A DNA stretch of 64,000 nt, taken from NCBI GenBank assembly GCA_030604135.1, contig JAUVWL010000006.1:124001-188000 (forward strand), in the 5' to 3' direction. A program made the position numbers and the translations under genes. Below are positions 35,053 to 44,442 of the stretch, in pieces. Each line of letters starts with the position of its first letter. Positions within the stretch are counted from its first letter, which is position 1. Source of the DNA: Burkholderiales bacterium (lineage in GTDB: Bacteria > Pseudomonadota > Gammaproteobacteria > Burkholderiales > Burkholderiaceae_C). Below the pieces are notes generated by a model. The model was not told the DNA's origin, did not search any database, and was given only the letters and a program-made list of their open reading frames with translations.

Positions 35053-35478
35053 TCATCTCTTGCCCTGGGGTTGCCGGTGGGGTTGTGCGTCACCGTCTTC
35101 GCCGAGGTAGCGGTTGCCTTCGACGCTGCGACCGCCACTGATCATCATGTTGCGGTATTCCTCTTCGGTCATGCCGGTCATGGACCCAGCCATCTGCTGG
35201 AAACTCTTGCCGTCGGTGGCGCCGATCTTGGCCAGGAAGTAGATGTTGCCGCCGGTGCGCATGCACCAGTTGAGGTCGCGCGCCAGCACAGCTTGCTTCT
35301 GCTCTTCGGTCATCGGCCATTCGTCGAGGTAGGCGCGTTCATCGGCCTTGAACCGGTCCCGGTTTTCGGCCTTCATCAGGCTCATGCAGAACTGGTTGAG
35401 CCAGTAGCCTTTGCGCGACTGCTCGGCGTCGAAGATGATGGTACCGGGCACGTCTTTGTAGGGTTTGTCGAGAGCCAT
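35053..35478 (-). CDS. ligA: Protocatechuate 4,5-dioxygenase, alpha subunit
   Basis: A 141-residue small subunit that caps the LigB active site. Seen: YKDVPGTIIFDAEQSRKGYWLNQFCMSLMK at the start (cited in parts), the AYLDEWPMTEEQKQAVLARDLNW segment and GGNIYFLAKIGATDG, all diagnostic of LigA/PmdA. It forms an alpha2-beta2 enzyme with LigB that opens protocatechuate between C4 and C5. Only one base separates it from the ligI stop. Confidence 0.94.
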   Translation of the reverse strand: MALDKPYKDVPGTIIFDAEQSRKGYWLNQFCMSLMKAENRDRFKADERAYLDEWPMTEEQKQAVLARDLNWCMRTGGNIYFLAKIGATDGKSFQQMAGSMTGMTEEEYRNMMISGGRSVEGNRYLGEDGDAQPHRQPQGKR

Positions 35479-35479
35479 G

Positions 35480-36412
35480 TCAGACCTCCTCGGGCCAGTA
35501 GAGACGCATTGGGTTGTCGACGAGCAACTTCTTCTGAAGATCTGTGGTCGGCGCGATCTGCGGGATGAAGTCCACCAGCAGACCGTCGTCGGGCATGTGG
35601 TCCTTCAGGTTCGGGTGCGGCCAGTCGGTGCCCCAGAGCACGCGGTCGGGGAATTCCTCCACCACCCGGCGGGCGAACGGCACCACGTCCTGGTAGGCCG
35701 CCTGCTCGCCGCCCAGCGCCTTCGGGCCGGTGACCGACAGCCGCTCGGGGCAGCTGACCTTGCTCCACACGTTGGGGTGCTCGCGCATGAATTTGAGGAA
35801 CAGCGCGAACTCCGGCCCGTCAATGGGCTTGCTCACGTCGGGGCGACCCATGTGATCCACCACCACCGTGGTCGGCAGTGCGGTGAAGAAGTCCCACAGT
35901 TCGGGCAGGTCCACCGCCTCGAAGTAGATCACCACATGCCAGCCGAGCTTGCTGATGCGGCTCGCGATCTCCATCAACTCGTCCTTGGGCGTGAAGTCCA
36001 CCAGGCGCTTGACGAAGTTGAAGCGCACGCCGCGCACACCGGCCGCGTGCAGCTGCTGCAGCTCTTCATCGGTGACCGAGCGCCTGACGGTGGCCACGCC
36101 GCGCGCCTTGCCGCCGCTGGCCAGGCAGGCATCGACCATGGCGCGGTTATCGGCCCCGTGGCAGGTGGCCTGCACGATCACGTTGCGGGCAAAGCCCAGG
36201 TGGTCGCGCAAGGCAAACAGCTCGTGCTTGCTGGCGTCGCAGGGCGTGTACTTGCGCTCGGGTGCATAGGGGAATTCACCCCCCGGACCGAACACGTGGC
36301 AATGCGCGTCCACCGCACCTGCGGGCAACTGGAACTTCGGCTTGGACGGACCGGTGTACCAATCGAGCCAGCCGGTGGTTTTGGTGAAGTCACCTGATGT
36401 GGGTTTGCTCAT
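35480..36412 (-). CDS. ligI: 2-pyrone-4,6-dicarboxylate hydrolase
   Basis: A 310-residue amidohydrolase-superfamily enzyme that opens the lactone made by LigC to 4-oxalomesaconate. Seen: the HxH metal motif at residues 37-39 in VDAHCHVFGPGG, FNFVKRLVDFTPKDEL, VVVDHMGRPDV and the late WGTDWPHPN with the catalytic aspartate. The start is the ATG at 36412 preceded by GAGAGG. It overlaps nothing and lies 8 bases after ligK and 1 before ligA. Confidence 0.93.
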   Translation of the reverse strand: MSKPTSGDFTKTTGWLDWYTGPSKPKFQLPAGAVDAHCHVFGPGGEFPYAPERKYTPCDASKHELFALRDHLGFARNVIVQATCHGADNRAMVDACLASGGKARGVATVRRSVTDEELQQLHAAGVRGVRFNFVKRLVDFTPKDELMEIASRISKLGWHVVIYFEAVDLPELWDFFTALPTTVVVDHMGRPDVSKPIDGPEFALFLKFMREHPNVWSKVSCPERLSVTGPKALGGEQAAYQDVVPFARRVVEEFPDRVLWGTDWPHPNLKDHMPDDGLLVDFIPQIAPTTDLQKKLLVDNPMRLYWPEEV

Positions 36413-36420
36413 GCAGCCTC

Positions 36421-37104
36421 TCAATCGATATAGCGCAGGCCAGCGGCGGCCAGGGGCTCACGCATCTTGTACATGTCCAACCCCAGCACGCCGCTGGCCA
36501 GCTTCTCGCGCTTCTCACCCTCGAAACTCTCGCGCTTGATGGCCGCAGCCAGCGTCTCGGCCGCGCGCGCGGCCGGCACACACACCACCCCATCGTCGTC
36601 GGCCACGATCACGTCACCCGGCGTCACATAGGCACCGGCGCAGACGATGGGGATGTTCACCGAACCCAGCGTCGCCTTGATCGTGCCCTTGGACGAGATG
36701 TAGCGGCTCCAGACCGGGAAGCTCATCTCCTTGAGCGTCTTCACATCCCGCACACCGGCCTCGATGATCAGCGCGCGCGCGCCGCGGGCCTGGAACGACG
36801 TTGCGAGCAGATCACCGAAGTAACCGTCGCTGCACTCGGCGGTGACGGTGGCCACCACGACGTCGCCGGGCTGAATCTGCTCAGCCGCCACATGCATCAT
36901 CCAGTTGTCGCCGGGTTGCAGCAGCACGGTCACCGCCGTGCCCGAGACCTGCACGCCAGTCTGGATCGGCCGCATGTAGGGTTTCATCAGGCCGACTCGG
37001 CCCATGGCTTCGTGCACCGTGGCCGAGCCCAGCGCGGCCAGGCCGTCGGCGGCTGCGCGATCGGCGCGGCGGATGTTGCGGTAGACAACGCCCAGTTCGT
37101 ACAT
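36421..37104 (-). CDS. ligK: 4-carboxy-4-hydroxy-2-oxoadipate aldolase
   Basis: A 227-residue class II aldolase of the HMG/CHA group that splits 4-carboxy-4-hydroxy-2-oxoadipate into pyruvate and oxaloacetate, the last step. Seen: [40 protein letters not shown], the metal-site region [19 protein letters not shown] and the [20 protein letters not shown] segment. The ATG follows a CGGAGAA site. The family is also called ribonuclease activity regulator RraA-like, but the operon leaves little doubt. Confidence 0.92.
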   Translation of the reverse strand: MYELGVVYRNIRRADRAAADGLAALGSATVHEAMGRVGLMKPYMRPIQTGVQVSGTAVTVLLQPGDNWMMHVAAEQIQPGDVVVATVTAECSDGYFGDLLATSFQARGARALIIEAGVRDVKTLKEMSFPVWSRYISSKGTIKATLGSVNIPIVCAGAYVTPGDVIVADDDGVVCVPAARAAETLAAAIKRESFEGEKREKLASGVLGLDMYKMREPLAAAGLRYID

Positions 37105-37127
37105 GTTGTTTTCTCCGTTGTTGAAAG

Positions 37128-37216
37128 CCCTGCGGTGTGCGCGCGTTTTGCTTCGTGTCCCCCACCCACTTCGCGGGCTCCTCCTTGACCTACGCAAAAC
37201 GCACACCCACCACAGG
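37128..37216. repeat. Imperfect 23-bp inverted repeat between ligK and ligJ
   Basis: The arms at 37128-37151 and 37194-37216 (ending GTTTTGC and starting GCAAAACGCACAC) are imperfect inverted copies around a 42-bp core. It fills the 133-bp gap between ligJ and ligK. Transcribed, it would form a long hairpin inside the operon mRNA. Confidence 0.6.
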
Positions 37217-37237
37217 CCTTGGTGGTCTGCCTTGAAC

Positions 37238-38284
37238 TTATCTTCCTTGCAATTTCAGGCGCGCATCCAGGCGCGGGAACACGCGGCGGGCGTTGCCTTC
37301 GTAGACCTGGTAGCGCTGCTCGTCGGTCAGGTTGCCGGTGGCCTGCACATAGCGCTTGGTGTCGTCGTAGTAGTTGCCGGTCTCGGGGTCGATGCCGCGC
37401 ACAGCGCCGATCATCTCGGACGCAAACAGGATGTTGCCCACCGGGATCACCTTGGTCAGCAGGTCGATGCCCGGCTGGTGGTAGACGCAGGTGTCGAAGA
37501 ACACGTTGTTCAGCAGGTGGTCCTGCAGCAGCGGCTTCTTCATCTCCTGCGCCAGCCCTCGGTAGCGGCCCCAGTGGTAGGGCGCGGCGCCGCCGCCGTG
37601 CGGGATGATGAATTTGAGTGTCGGGAAGTCCTTGAACAGGTCGCCCTGGATCAGCTGCATGATGGCCGTGGTGTCGGCGTTGATGTAGTGCGCGCCGGTG
37701 GTGTGGAAGCAGGCGTTGCAGCTGGTGCTGACATGGATCATCGCGGGGATGTCGTGCTCCACCATCTTCTCGTAGATGGGGTACCAGTGGCGGTCGGTCA
37801 GTGGCGGGCTGTTCCAGTGCCCGCCCGAGGGATCGGGGTTCAGGTTGATGCCGACGTTGCCGTATTCCTTGACGCATTTCTCCAGCTCTGGAATGCAGGT
37901 GGCGGGGTCGACGCCGGGTGACTGCGGCAGCATCGCGGCCGGCACGAAGTGGTCGGGGAACAACTGGCTCACGCGGTAGCAAAGCTCGTTGCAGATGGCC
38001 GCCCAGGTGGACGACACATTGAAGTCGCCGATGTGGTGGGCCATGAAGCTGGCGCGCGGGCTGAAGATGGTGATGTCGGAGCCGCGCTCCTTCATCAGCC
38101 TGAGCTGGTTGGTCTCGATCGACTCGCGCAGTTCGTCGTCGCTGATCTTCAGGTCAGCCACTTTGGGCATGACCGCCGGATCCTTGATGCCAGCAATCTG
38201 CTGGTTGCGCCAGGTCTCCAGGGCCTTGGGGGCCGTGGTGTAGTGGCCATGGCAATCGATGATGAGAGGCTGTTGCAGGCTCAT
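37238..38284 (-). CDS. ligJ: 4-oxalomesaconate hydratase
   Basis: A 348-residue amidohydrolase-fold hydratase that adds water to 4-oxalomesaconate to make the LigK substrate. Seen: the metal motif [14 protein letters not shown] at the start, [54 protein letters not shown] and [17 protein letters not shown], all diagnostic of LigJ/PmdE. The tautomerase LigU (GalD type), which supplies the preferred form of its substrate, is not found in the window. Confidence 0.94.
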   Translation of the reverse strand: MSLQQPLIIDCHGHYTTAPKALETWRNQQIAGIKDPAVMPKVADLKISDDELRESIETNQLRLMKERGSDITIFSPRASFMAHHIGDFNVSSTWAAICNELCYRVSQLFPDHFVPAAMLPQSPGVDPATCIPELEKCVKEYGNVGINLNPDPSGGHWNSPPLTDRHWYPIYEKMVEHDIPAMIHVSTSCNACFHTTGAHYINADTTAIMQLIQGDLFKDFPTLKFIIPHGGGAAPYHWGRYRGLAQEMKKPLLQDHLLNNVFFDTCVYHQPGIDLLTKVIPVGNILFASEMIGAVRGIDPETGNYYDDTKRYVQATGNLTDEQRYQVYEGNARRVFPRLDARLKLQGR

Positions 38285-38332
38285 GCGGGGCTCCGTTGTC
38301 GGGGTGCGATCGGCTTGGGTTGTGTGGGTGGG

Positions 38333-39061
38333 TCAGGCGGGCTCCATGCCCTGCCGTTGCTTGGCTTCGCTGCACTCGGGCGAAGCCATGAAGTCGATGA
38401 AGGCCCGGGTGGCCGCCTGCCGCGCCGGGTCGGTGCAGGTGGCGCAGACCGCGGCGCTGAAGGTGGTCACGATGGCCACCTCGGGTGGCATGGGGCCGAC
38501 AATGGTGATGCCCGGCACGTGCAGCAACTCGCTGAGCTGCTGGAAGCCCAGGTCCACCTCGCCGCGGGCCACCAGGCTGGCCACGGGCACGCCGGCCGGT
38601 GCCTGCACCAGGCGGTCGGCGAGCTCATCGGCCAGGCCCCAGCTGGTGAACAGCTGCTGCAGGGCCACCCCGCTGGGGCCGGTCGAAAACCCGATGCGTC
38701 CGCCCGCCTGGACGGCCTGCCTCAGGGCTTGCTCGGTCGCGATGTCGGGCAAGGCCTGACCCGCCCCCACCGCAATGGACACACCCGAATGCACCAGGTC
38801 GACACGGCTGCCCGACTGGAGCTTGCCGGCAATCATGAGCCGGTCGATGGCATCTGAGGCCAGCACCACCAGGTCAAAGGCTTCATCGGCCATGACACGG
38901 CGCGCGGCGTCGACCCCGCCGACCGACTCGATGCCGACAGGCAGGCCCCGGCCGGTCCACGCCTGGACGAGATCGGCCAGCAGCTGGCGCGTGGCCATGG
39001 ACGAAATGCCGCGCAGGGCGTCCTGCCCGGAAGGTACAGCGGTGGGGGCATCGGGCGTCAT
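38333..39061 (-). CDS. ModA-like substrate-binding-domain protein without signal peptide
   Basis: A 242-residue protein with a type 2 periplasmic-binding fold like ModA: ARRVMADEAFDLVVLASDAIDRLM, RVDLVHSGVSIAVGAG, GRIGFSTGPSGVALQQLF, and ARGEVDLGFQQLSELL. The N terminus (MTPDAPTAVPSGQDALRG) is not a signal peptide, so it should stay in the cytoplasm, and no permease is nearby. It is the first gene of the lig operon. Its ATG lacks a ribosome site and follows GACAAT by six bases. A role as ligand-binding accessory or enzyme is open. Confidence 0.75.
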   Translation of the reverse strand: MTPDAPTAVPSGQDALRGISSMATRQLLADLVQAWTGRGLPVGIESVGGVDAARRVMADEAFDLVVLASDAIDRLMIAGKLQSGSRVDLVHSGVSIAVGAGQALPDIATEQALRQAVQAGGRIGFSTGPSGVALQQLFTSWGLADELADRLVQAPAGVPVASLVARGEVDLGFQQLSELLHVPGITIVGPMPPEVAIVTTFSAAVCATCTDPARQAATRAFIDFMASPECSEAKQRQGMEPA

Positions 39062-39149
39062 GGGTGCATTGTCGCCAGACCACTTCAGTTCACAAGAGGA
39101 ATACCGTACTATTAGCCATTTGTTTTTGCTATATCTGACGTCCGGGCAC
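39062..39149. promoter_or_regulatory. Divergent promoter region of lig operon and lysR
   Basis: On the minus strand TTGTGA, a 16-bp spacer and GACAAT (39068-39073) form a promoter whose start would fall at or near the first ATG. An AT-rich block around 39100-39130 holds short dyads such as AATACCGTACTATT, suitable for a LysR protein. Binding by the divergent regulator is inferred. Confidence 0.55.
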
Positions 39150-40070
39150 ATGGACCTGAAACAGCTGGAGTATTTCGTTCGTGTGGCCGAGCTGGGCAGC
39201 TTCACCCGCGCCGCCCTGGCCCTCGACGTGGCCCAGCCGGCCCTCTCTCGGCAGGTGCGCCTGCTTGAGGTGGAGCTGCGCCAGAACCTGCTGGTGCGCA
39301 ATGGCCGCGGCGCAGTCCCGACCGAAGCTGGCCGCCTGCTGCTGGAGCATGGGCGCGGCATCCTGCACCAGGTCGAACGCGCCCGCGAAGAGCTGGGTCG
39401 GGTGCGCGGCGCTCTGGCCGGGCGGGTCGCCATCGGCCTGCCGCCCAGCGTAGCCCGGGTGCTCACCGTGCCTCTGACTCGGGCCTTCCGGCAGCACCTG
39501 CCGGAGGCCAGCCTGTCGATCAGCGAAGGCCTGTCGGTCACCATGATCGACTGGTTGCGCACCGGTCGGCTGGACATTGCGGTGCTCTACAACGCCCCGC
39601 CAAGCGACGAAATCGAAGCCACGCCGCTTGAAGACGAGGAGCTGCTGCTGGTGCAGGTCCGCCCGGCCGGACTGGCCGAAGAACCGCCCCCTGGGCCGGT
39701 GGCCCTGGCCGAGGTGGCGACACTGCCGCTGGTCATCCCCAGCCGACCCAACGCGGTGCGCATGCTGGTGGAGGCCGAGATGGCCAACATCGGCCAGCGC
39801 CCGAGCGTGGCGCTGGAGATCGATGGCGTATCGGCCATTCTGGACCTGGTGGCCGACGGGGTCGGGGTCGCCTTGCTGTCGCGCAACGCGGTCGAGAGCT
39901 CGGTGCGACCCTCGGCCTACCAGACGCGTGCGGTCGTCGACCCGGTGCTGCGCACCCGGCTGAGCACCGCCACCAGTTCGCTGCGGCCGACCACACTCAC
40001 CCAGCAAAGCGCCATCGGGCTGATTCGCGAGACCTGGCTGTCGATCGGGCCCCGACCCCGGACCGCCTGA
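39150..40070 (+). CDS. LysR-family regulator of protocatechuate cleavage
   Basis: A 306-residue LysR protein. The N-terminal helix-turn-helix is MDLKQLEYFVRVAELGSFTRAA (cited in part) with VAQPALSRQVRLLEVELRQNLL, then an effector domain with LAGRVAIGLPPSVARVLTVPLT and AILDLVADGVGVALLSRNAV. It lies divergent to the lig operon across 88 bp, as LigR does in other bacteria, so activation of that operon is the likely role. The effector may be protocatechuate, but this is not shown by sequence. Confidence 0.9.
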   Translation: MDLKQLEYFVRVAELGSFTRAALALDVAQPALSRQVRLLEVELRQNLLVRNGRGAVPTEAGRLLLEHGRGILHQVERAREELGRVRGALAGRVAIGLPPSVARVLTVPLTRAFRQHLPEASLSISEGLSVTMIDWLRTGRLDIAVLYNAPPSDEIEATPLEDEELLLVQVRPAGLAEEPPPGPVALAEVATLPLVIPSRPNAVRMLVEAEMANIGQRPSVALEIDGVSAILDLVADGVGVALLSRNAVESSVRPSAYQTRAVVDPVLRTRLSTATSSLRPTTLTQQSAIGLIRETWLSIGPRPRTA

Positions 40071-40082
40071 CCGGACATCCGC

Positions 40083-41054
40083 TCAGCCCAGCCAGCCCGG
40101 GCTTGCGCGCATCAACCACAGAACGGCGCTGAGGGTGAAGAACGAAGCGGTGGTGGTGGCAAACAGCGCCGCGGCCGCCCAGCGTTCCTGACCGTGCCTG
40201 TGCGCCAGGATGGCATAGATACCGAGCATGGGCATGGCCGCAGACAAGACGGCCGCCACGCGCAACTCGCCCTCGGGCACCGGCAGGCCCAGCGCGGCAA
40301 AGACCGTCACCGCCAGCCAGACGGCGGCCGGGTGCCACATCAGCTTGCCTGCCGCAATGAAGGCCAGCTTCCCGCGCATGCCCTTCACTTCCAGACCCAC
40401 CAGATTGCCGCCGATGATGAACAGGGCCAGCCCGCCTGCGCCGGCAGAGAACAGCGTGACGGTCCGGTCCAGTGTGGCCGGCAGCGACCAGCCTGAGAGC
40501 GCCACCAAAAAACCCAGCACGATGCCGATGATCATGGGGTTGCGCCCCAGTCGCTCCAGCGTTTGCCGCAGCACCTGGGCCAGGGTCGGCCGCACGCCCT
40601 GGTGTGCCCCGGCGTCAGCCAGCGCAAACAGCAGCGGCAACTTGAGCAGGTTCTCCACGATCAGGTTGAGCGCCAGAATGACGCCGGCCAGCGGCCCGAA
40701 CAGCAGCAGCATCACCGGGTAGCCAATGTAGCCACTGTTTGAACACGTCATGCCCATGGCCACGTAGGCACTCTCGGTGAGCGGGCGTCCGCGCAGCTTC
40801 CACCACCACAACAGTCCGCCGGCCAGCACCAGCAGCGAACCGCCGGCATAGACCAGCAGGTAGCCCGGCCGCAACACATCGGCCAGCGGCCGCGATGCCA
40901 GCGAATGGAACAGCAAGGCGGGCAGCGCCACCTGCAGGACGAACTTGCCCAGCACCCGCATGTCGTCGCGGCTGAAAATGCCCCAGCGCACACACACAAA
41001 GCCGACCGCCATGCACAGGTAAATCGGGCCGGTGATGGCCAGGATGTCCAGCAT
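40083..41054 (-). CDS. AEC-family (auxin efflux carrier-like) transporter
   Basis: A 323-residue inner-membrane carrier with about ten helices. Seen: DILAITGPIYLCMAVGFVCV at the start, LGKFVLQVALPALLFHSLAS, the AMGMTCSNSGYIGYPVML motif, and a second half with LFIIGGNLVGLEVKGMRG and AVLSAAMPMLGIYAILAHRHG, typical of the malonate/malate-type AEC carriers. It may move a dicarboxylate or aromatic acid. It follows the oxidoreductase after 11 bases and ends the three-gene unit. Confidence 0.88.
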   Translation of the reverse strand: MLDILAITGPIYLCMAVGFVCVRWGIFSRDDMRVLGKFVLQVALPALLFHSLASRPLADVLRPGYLLVYAGGSLLVLAGGLLWWWKLRGRPLTESAYVAMGMTCSNSGYIGYPVMLLLFGPLAGVILALNLIVENLLKLPLLFALADAGAHQGVRPTLAQVLRQTLERLGRNPMIIGIVLGFLVALSGWSLPATLDRTVTLFSAGAGGLALFIIGGNLVGLEVKGMRGKLAFIAAGKLMWHPAAVWLAVTVFAALGLPVPEGELRVAAVLSAAMPMLGIYAILAHRHGQERWAAAALFATTTASFFTLSAVLWLMRASPGWLG

Positions 41055-41065
41055 GGGCAGCAGAC

Positions 41066-42004
41066 TCAGGCGGCCGGATCGTTGGCGGTCGGGTCGTTGG
41101 CCGCCGGCCGTGCCGCCAGCAAGGCATCGGCATAGGCCTGCCAGGCGGACGCGACCCCGAGCGCACGGAATTGGCCCGCCCGCGCCTGGCCGGCCATCCA
41201 GTCGTGCTTCTCGGCGATGGCGGCGGACATGAAGGGCTCAAACCCGGCCTCGCGCACGGTGTTGGCCACCTCCCGCATTTCTTCGGCGCGGCGTCGGCCG
41301 TGCTGGGCCACCCGGCTGAAAAAGTAAGTCCCCTGCTTGGTCCAGTCAATGCCTGGAAAGGTCTCCTGCAGGGTCGCGATCATGGCGTCTTCGACGCCGT
41401 AATGGCGGGCTGTGGTGTAGCTCTCGATCACCAGGGCCTCCAGGCCCTTGATCATGACGCTGCGGCACATTTTGGTGGCCGAGGCCACGCCCAGCCGGTC
41501 GCTGGCCAGCTGGGCCACCATGCCCAGCGCCTGCAGCACGGGGAGCAGCGGGTCGGCATGGGCGCCCCCGACCAGCATGGGCACGCGGATGCCGTGGGGT
41601 GGCACCGAGGTCATGACCCCTGCTTCGACGTAGCGGCCACCCGCAGCGTCAATGCAGGCCGCTGCCCGCTGTTTGGTGCCGGGCGATGCCGAGTTGAGGT
41701 CCAGGAAGAAACAGCCCGGCGTGAGGTGCGGCGCAACGGCCTCGGCCACCGCCAGCGTGTTCGATGCCGTCACGGCAGAGATCACCAGATCCGACGCGGC
41801 CGCCAGGCTGGCCACGCCATCGCAGGCACGGACACCGGCCTGCGCGGCGTGGGCCAGGGCCTCGCCTCGCAAGGCCGGGTCGGCGAACTTCAGGTCCCAG
41901 GCCAACACACAGGTCACCTTGGGCTTCAAGGCCGCGGCAAAAATGCGACCCACCTCGCCATACCCGACCAGTCCGACCCGCAGGTTCTTCGTATCCAGAC
42001 CCAT
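41066..42004 (-). CDS. NAD(P)-binding oxidoreductase with DUF1932 domain
   Basis: A 312-residue 6-phosphogluconate dehydrogenase-like protein. The N-terminal Rossmann motif is LRVGLVGYGEVGRIFAAAL; the middle has VISAVTASNTLAVAEAVAPHL and FLDLNSASPGTK; the C terminus matches DUF1932 (KMCRSVMIKGLEALVIESY). It probably reduces or oxidises a hydroxy acid. I start it at the ATG with a GAGGAG site; an in-frame start 12 codons upstream is weaker. It follows the Bug protein after 13 bases and precedes the AEC carrier, so the three may handle one organic acid. Confidence 0.85.
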   Translation of the reverse strand: MGLDTKNLRVGLVGYGEVGRIFAAALKPKVTCVLAWDLKFADPALRGEALAHAAQAGVRACDGVASLAAASDLVISAVTASNTLAVAEAVAPHLTPGCFFLDLNSASPGTKQRAAACIDAAGGRYVEAGVMTSVPPHGIRVPMLVGGAHADPLLPVLQALGMVAQLASDRLGVASATKMCRSVMIKGLEALVIESYTTARHYGVEDAMIATLQETFPGIDWTKQGTYFFSRVAQHGRRRAEEMREVANTVREAGFEPFMSAAIAEKHDWMAGQARAGQFRALGVASAWQAYADALLAARPAANDPTANDPAA

Positions 42005-42017
42005 GCGCTGTGCTCCT

Positions 42018-43013
42018 CTATCGGCGTTCGATGCCGGCACGCTCGATCACCTCGCTCCAGCGCCGGATGTCGCTGGCCAGCAAGTCGGCGGCCTGGTCGG
42101 GTGAACTGCCCGCGGCATCCACATTGAGATCGGCCAGTTTGCGACGGACCTCGGGCTGCGTCAGCGCGGCGTTGATTTCGCGGTTGAGCCGCTCAACGGT
42201 GTCCGCTGGCGTGCGCGACGGGGCGGCCAGTGCGTTCCACGACGAAGCGACAAAACTGCCCAGCCCCTGTTCGGCGGCGGTCGGCACATCGGGCAAGGAG
42301 GTGGCACGCCGCTGCCCGGTCACGGCCAGCGCCCGCAGGGCACCGGCCCTGATCTGTGGCAATGCGGGCCCCAGTATCTCGACGGCGGCATCCACCTGCT
42401 GGCCACGCAAGGCGGCCACCAGGGCCGGTGTGCCGTTGAAAGGCACGATCTGCACATCCACCGCAGCGCTCGACTTGAACAGCTCGGCCGCCAGGTTCTG
42501 CGTGCTGCCTACACTGATGCTGCCCACATTGAGTCTGCCGGGGTTGGCGCGGGCATGAGACACCAGATCACCCAGGGTCTTGAACGGTGACTCGGTCGGC
42601 ACCAGCACCGCCATGTCGAAGGTGCCCAGGGTCGAGATCGGTGTGAAGTCCTTCACCGTGTCGAACGGCAGGCTGCGGAACAGGCCGGCGGTGACCGCCG
42701 TGCCGTTGGACATCAGAAACAGGGTGTGGCCGTCGGGTTCGGCCCGCACCACCGCCTCGGCCGCGACCACGCCACCGGCGCCGGGTCGGTTGTCGATCAC
42801 CACGGGCTGGCCCAGTTGCGCGCTCAGTTGCTGGGCGACCGCCCGGGCCGTCAGATCACCGACGCCACCGGCTGCAAAGGGAACCACGATGCGCAGACCG
42901 CGGGCCGGAAAAGCCTGCGCCAGTGCAGGCCAGGGCCAGGCACAGGCAGCGGCGGCAGATGCCAGCCCGACCAGCACCACGCGCCGGCGCCCCGCGAAGA
43001 AGGCTTTGTCCAT
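42018..43013 (-). CDS. Bug-family tripartite tricarboxylate-type binding protein
   Basis: A 331-residue secreted binding protein of the TctC/Bug family, which is greatly expanded in Burkholderiales. A signal peptide covers about the first 40 residues (RRRVVLVGLASAAAACAWPWPALAQA, cited in part). The mature start FPARGLRIVVPFAAGGVGDL, then VIDNRPGAGGVVAAEAV and the DVPTAAEQGLGSFVASSWNALAAP region, are typical. No TctAB membrane genes are nearby, as is usual for orphan Bug proteins. The ligand is unknown. It is the first gene after a terminator, so transcription restarts here. Confidence 0.9.
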   Translation of the reverse strand: MDKAFFAGRRRVVLVGLASAAAACAWPWPALAQAFPARGLRIVVPFAAGGVGDLTARAVAQQLSAQLGQPVVIDNRPGAGGVVAAEAVVRAEPDGHTLFLMSNGTAVTAGLFRSLPFDTVKDFTPISTLGTFDMAVLVPTESPFKTLGDLVSHARANPGRLNVGSISVGSTQNLAAELFKSSAAVDVQIVPFNGTPALVAALRGQQVDAAVEILGPALPQIRAGALRALAVTGQRRATSLPDVPTAAEQGLGSFVASSWNALAAPSRTPADTVERLNREINAALTQPEVRRKLADLNVDAAGSSPDQAADLLASDIRRWSEVIERAGIERR

Positions 43014-43054
43014 GAAACGCTCCTCACTGTTGCAAACGCCCAATGTAGCCGGCA

Positions 43055-43084
43055 GAAAAAAGGCCTGCAAACGCGCGCAGGCCT
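43055..43084 (-). terminator. Intrinsic terminator of the TRAP operon
   Basis: Read on the minus strand AGGCCTGC, an eight-base loop and GCAGGCCT are followed by a T run (TTTTTT, then C). It stands 39 bases past the dctM stop and separates the TRAP genes from the Bug-protein unit. Confidence 0.85.
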
Positions 43085-43122
43085 CTTTCTGTCAGAAACG
43101 ACACCCGATACCTGTGCGCTGT

Positions 43123-44439
43123 TCAGAGCCTCAGCACGAACAGAACGATGCCAGGGAACATCAACAGAATGCCGGTGCGGATCAGGTCGCTGGCGACGAA
43201 GGGCATGACCGCTTTGTAGGTGTGCGTGATGGGCGTGTCCTTGGACAGCGAATTGATCACGAAAAGGTTCATGCCCACCGGTGGCGTGATGAGCCCCACC
43301 TCCACCACGATCAGCACCAGGATACCGAACCAGATCGCCAGCTCCTCGGGCGAGAGGCCGAAATCGAGCACCGAGACGATAGGAAAAAACACCGGGATGG
43401 TCAGCAGAATCATGGACAGCGAATCCATGAAGCAGCCCAGAATCACGTACAGCACGAGAATCGCCACCAGGACCATGATGGGGTTCACATCCCAGCTGCC
43501 CACGATGTTGGCCGCTTCCTGAGGCAGCTGCGACAGCGCCAGAAAGGTGTTGTATACCCCGGCGCCGAGCACGATCATGTAGATCATGCCGGTGGCCGCT
43601 GCCGTGCCCAGAATGGCCCCCAACAGCGTCTTTCGGTTCAGACCCCCACTGAACCAGGCCGCCAAGCCCGTGCCGAAGGCACCCACGGCAGCCCCCTCGG
43701 TGGGCGTGAAGACACCGGTGTAGATACCACCGACCACCGCCAGAAAAATCACCAGCACCGGCCACACCTTGGCGGTGGCCAGCAGGCGTTCTTTCATGGG
43801 CATCGGGGGCATGGAGCCCATTTCATGGGGCTTGAGGCGGGCGTAGATGGCTATCACGATCATGTAGCCAAGCGCCGCCAGCAGGCCCGGCACGAAGGCG
43901 GCCAAGAACAGCTTGGCGATGTTCTGCTCGGTCAGGATGGCGTAGATCACCAGCACCACCGAAGGTGGAATCAGGATGCCCAGGGTGCCGCCCGCCGCCA
44001 GACAGGCGGTGGAGATGCCCCCCGCATAACCGGCTCGCTTGAGTTCGGGCAAGGCCACCTGGCCCATGGTGGCGGCGGTGGCCAGCGAGGAACCGCAGAT
44101 CGCGCCAAAGCCGGCACAGGCACCGACGGCCGCCATGGCCACGCCACCCTTGCGGTGCCCGATCCAGGCCTCGGCGGCCTTGAACAGGGCCTGGGACAGC
44201 CCCCCCAGCGCCGCGAACTGCCCCATCAGCAGGAAGAGGGGAATCACCGACAAGGAGTAGTTTGAGAAGGTGCTGTAGGTGACCTGCTTGAGCTGGTTCA
44301 GGATGGGCATGTAGCTGCCATAGACCATCCATGCACCACCCAGACCGCAGACCAGCATGGCCAGCCCGATCGGGATACGGACAAAGATCAGCAGCAGCAG
44401 GATCGGGAAGGACCAGAGGGCCAGTTCAATATTGCTCAT
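43123..44439 (-). CDS. TRAP transporter large permease (DctM-like)
   Basis: A 438-residue membrane protein with 12 or so helices. Seen: IPIGLAMLVCGLGGAWMVYG near the start, the GACAGFGAICGSSLATAATMG signature (cited in parts), TACLAAGGTLGILIPPSVVLVIYA and the late TPPVGMNLFVINSL, all typical of DctM. It forms the ion-driven channel of a tripartite ATP-independent transporter with the small permease just upstream and two binding proteins. The GGTTAT-N5-ATAACC site upstream of this unit ties it to the ferulate genes, so an aromatic acid is a plausible ligand. Confidence 0.92.
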   Translation of the reverse strand: MSNIELALWSFPILLLLIFVRIPIGLAMLVCGLGGAWMVYGSYMPILNQLKQVTYSTFSNYSLSVIPLFLLMGQFAALGGLSQALFKAAEAWIGHRKGGVAMAAVGACAGFGAICGSSLATAATMGQVALPELKRAGYAGGISTACLAAGGTLGILIPPSVVLVIYAILTEQNIAKLFLAAFVPGLLAALGYMIVIAIYARLKPHEMGSMPPMPMKERLLATAKVWPVLVIFLAVVGGIYTGVFTPTEGAAVGAFGTGLAAWFSGGLNRKTLLGAILGTAAATGMIYMIVLGAGVYNTFLALSQLPQEAANIVGSWDVNPIMVLVAILVLYVILGCFMDSLSMILLTIPVFFPIVSVLDFGLSPEELAIWFGILVLIVVEVGLITPPVGMNLFVINSLSKDTPITHTYKAVMPFVASDLIRTGILLMFPGIVLFVLRL

Positions 44440-44442
44440 GTC

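Noticed and set aside
38333..39061. LigU-type oxalomesaconate tautomerase
   Set aside because: Position fits the missing gene, but the sequence is a periplasmic-binding fold, not the PrpF/GalD fold.
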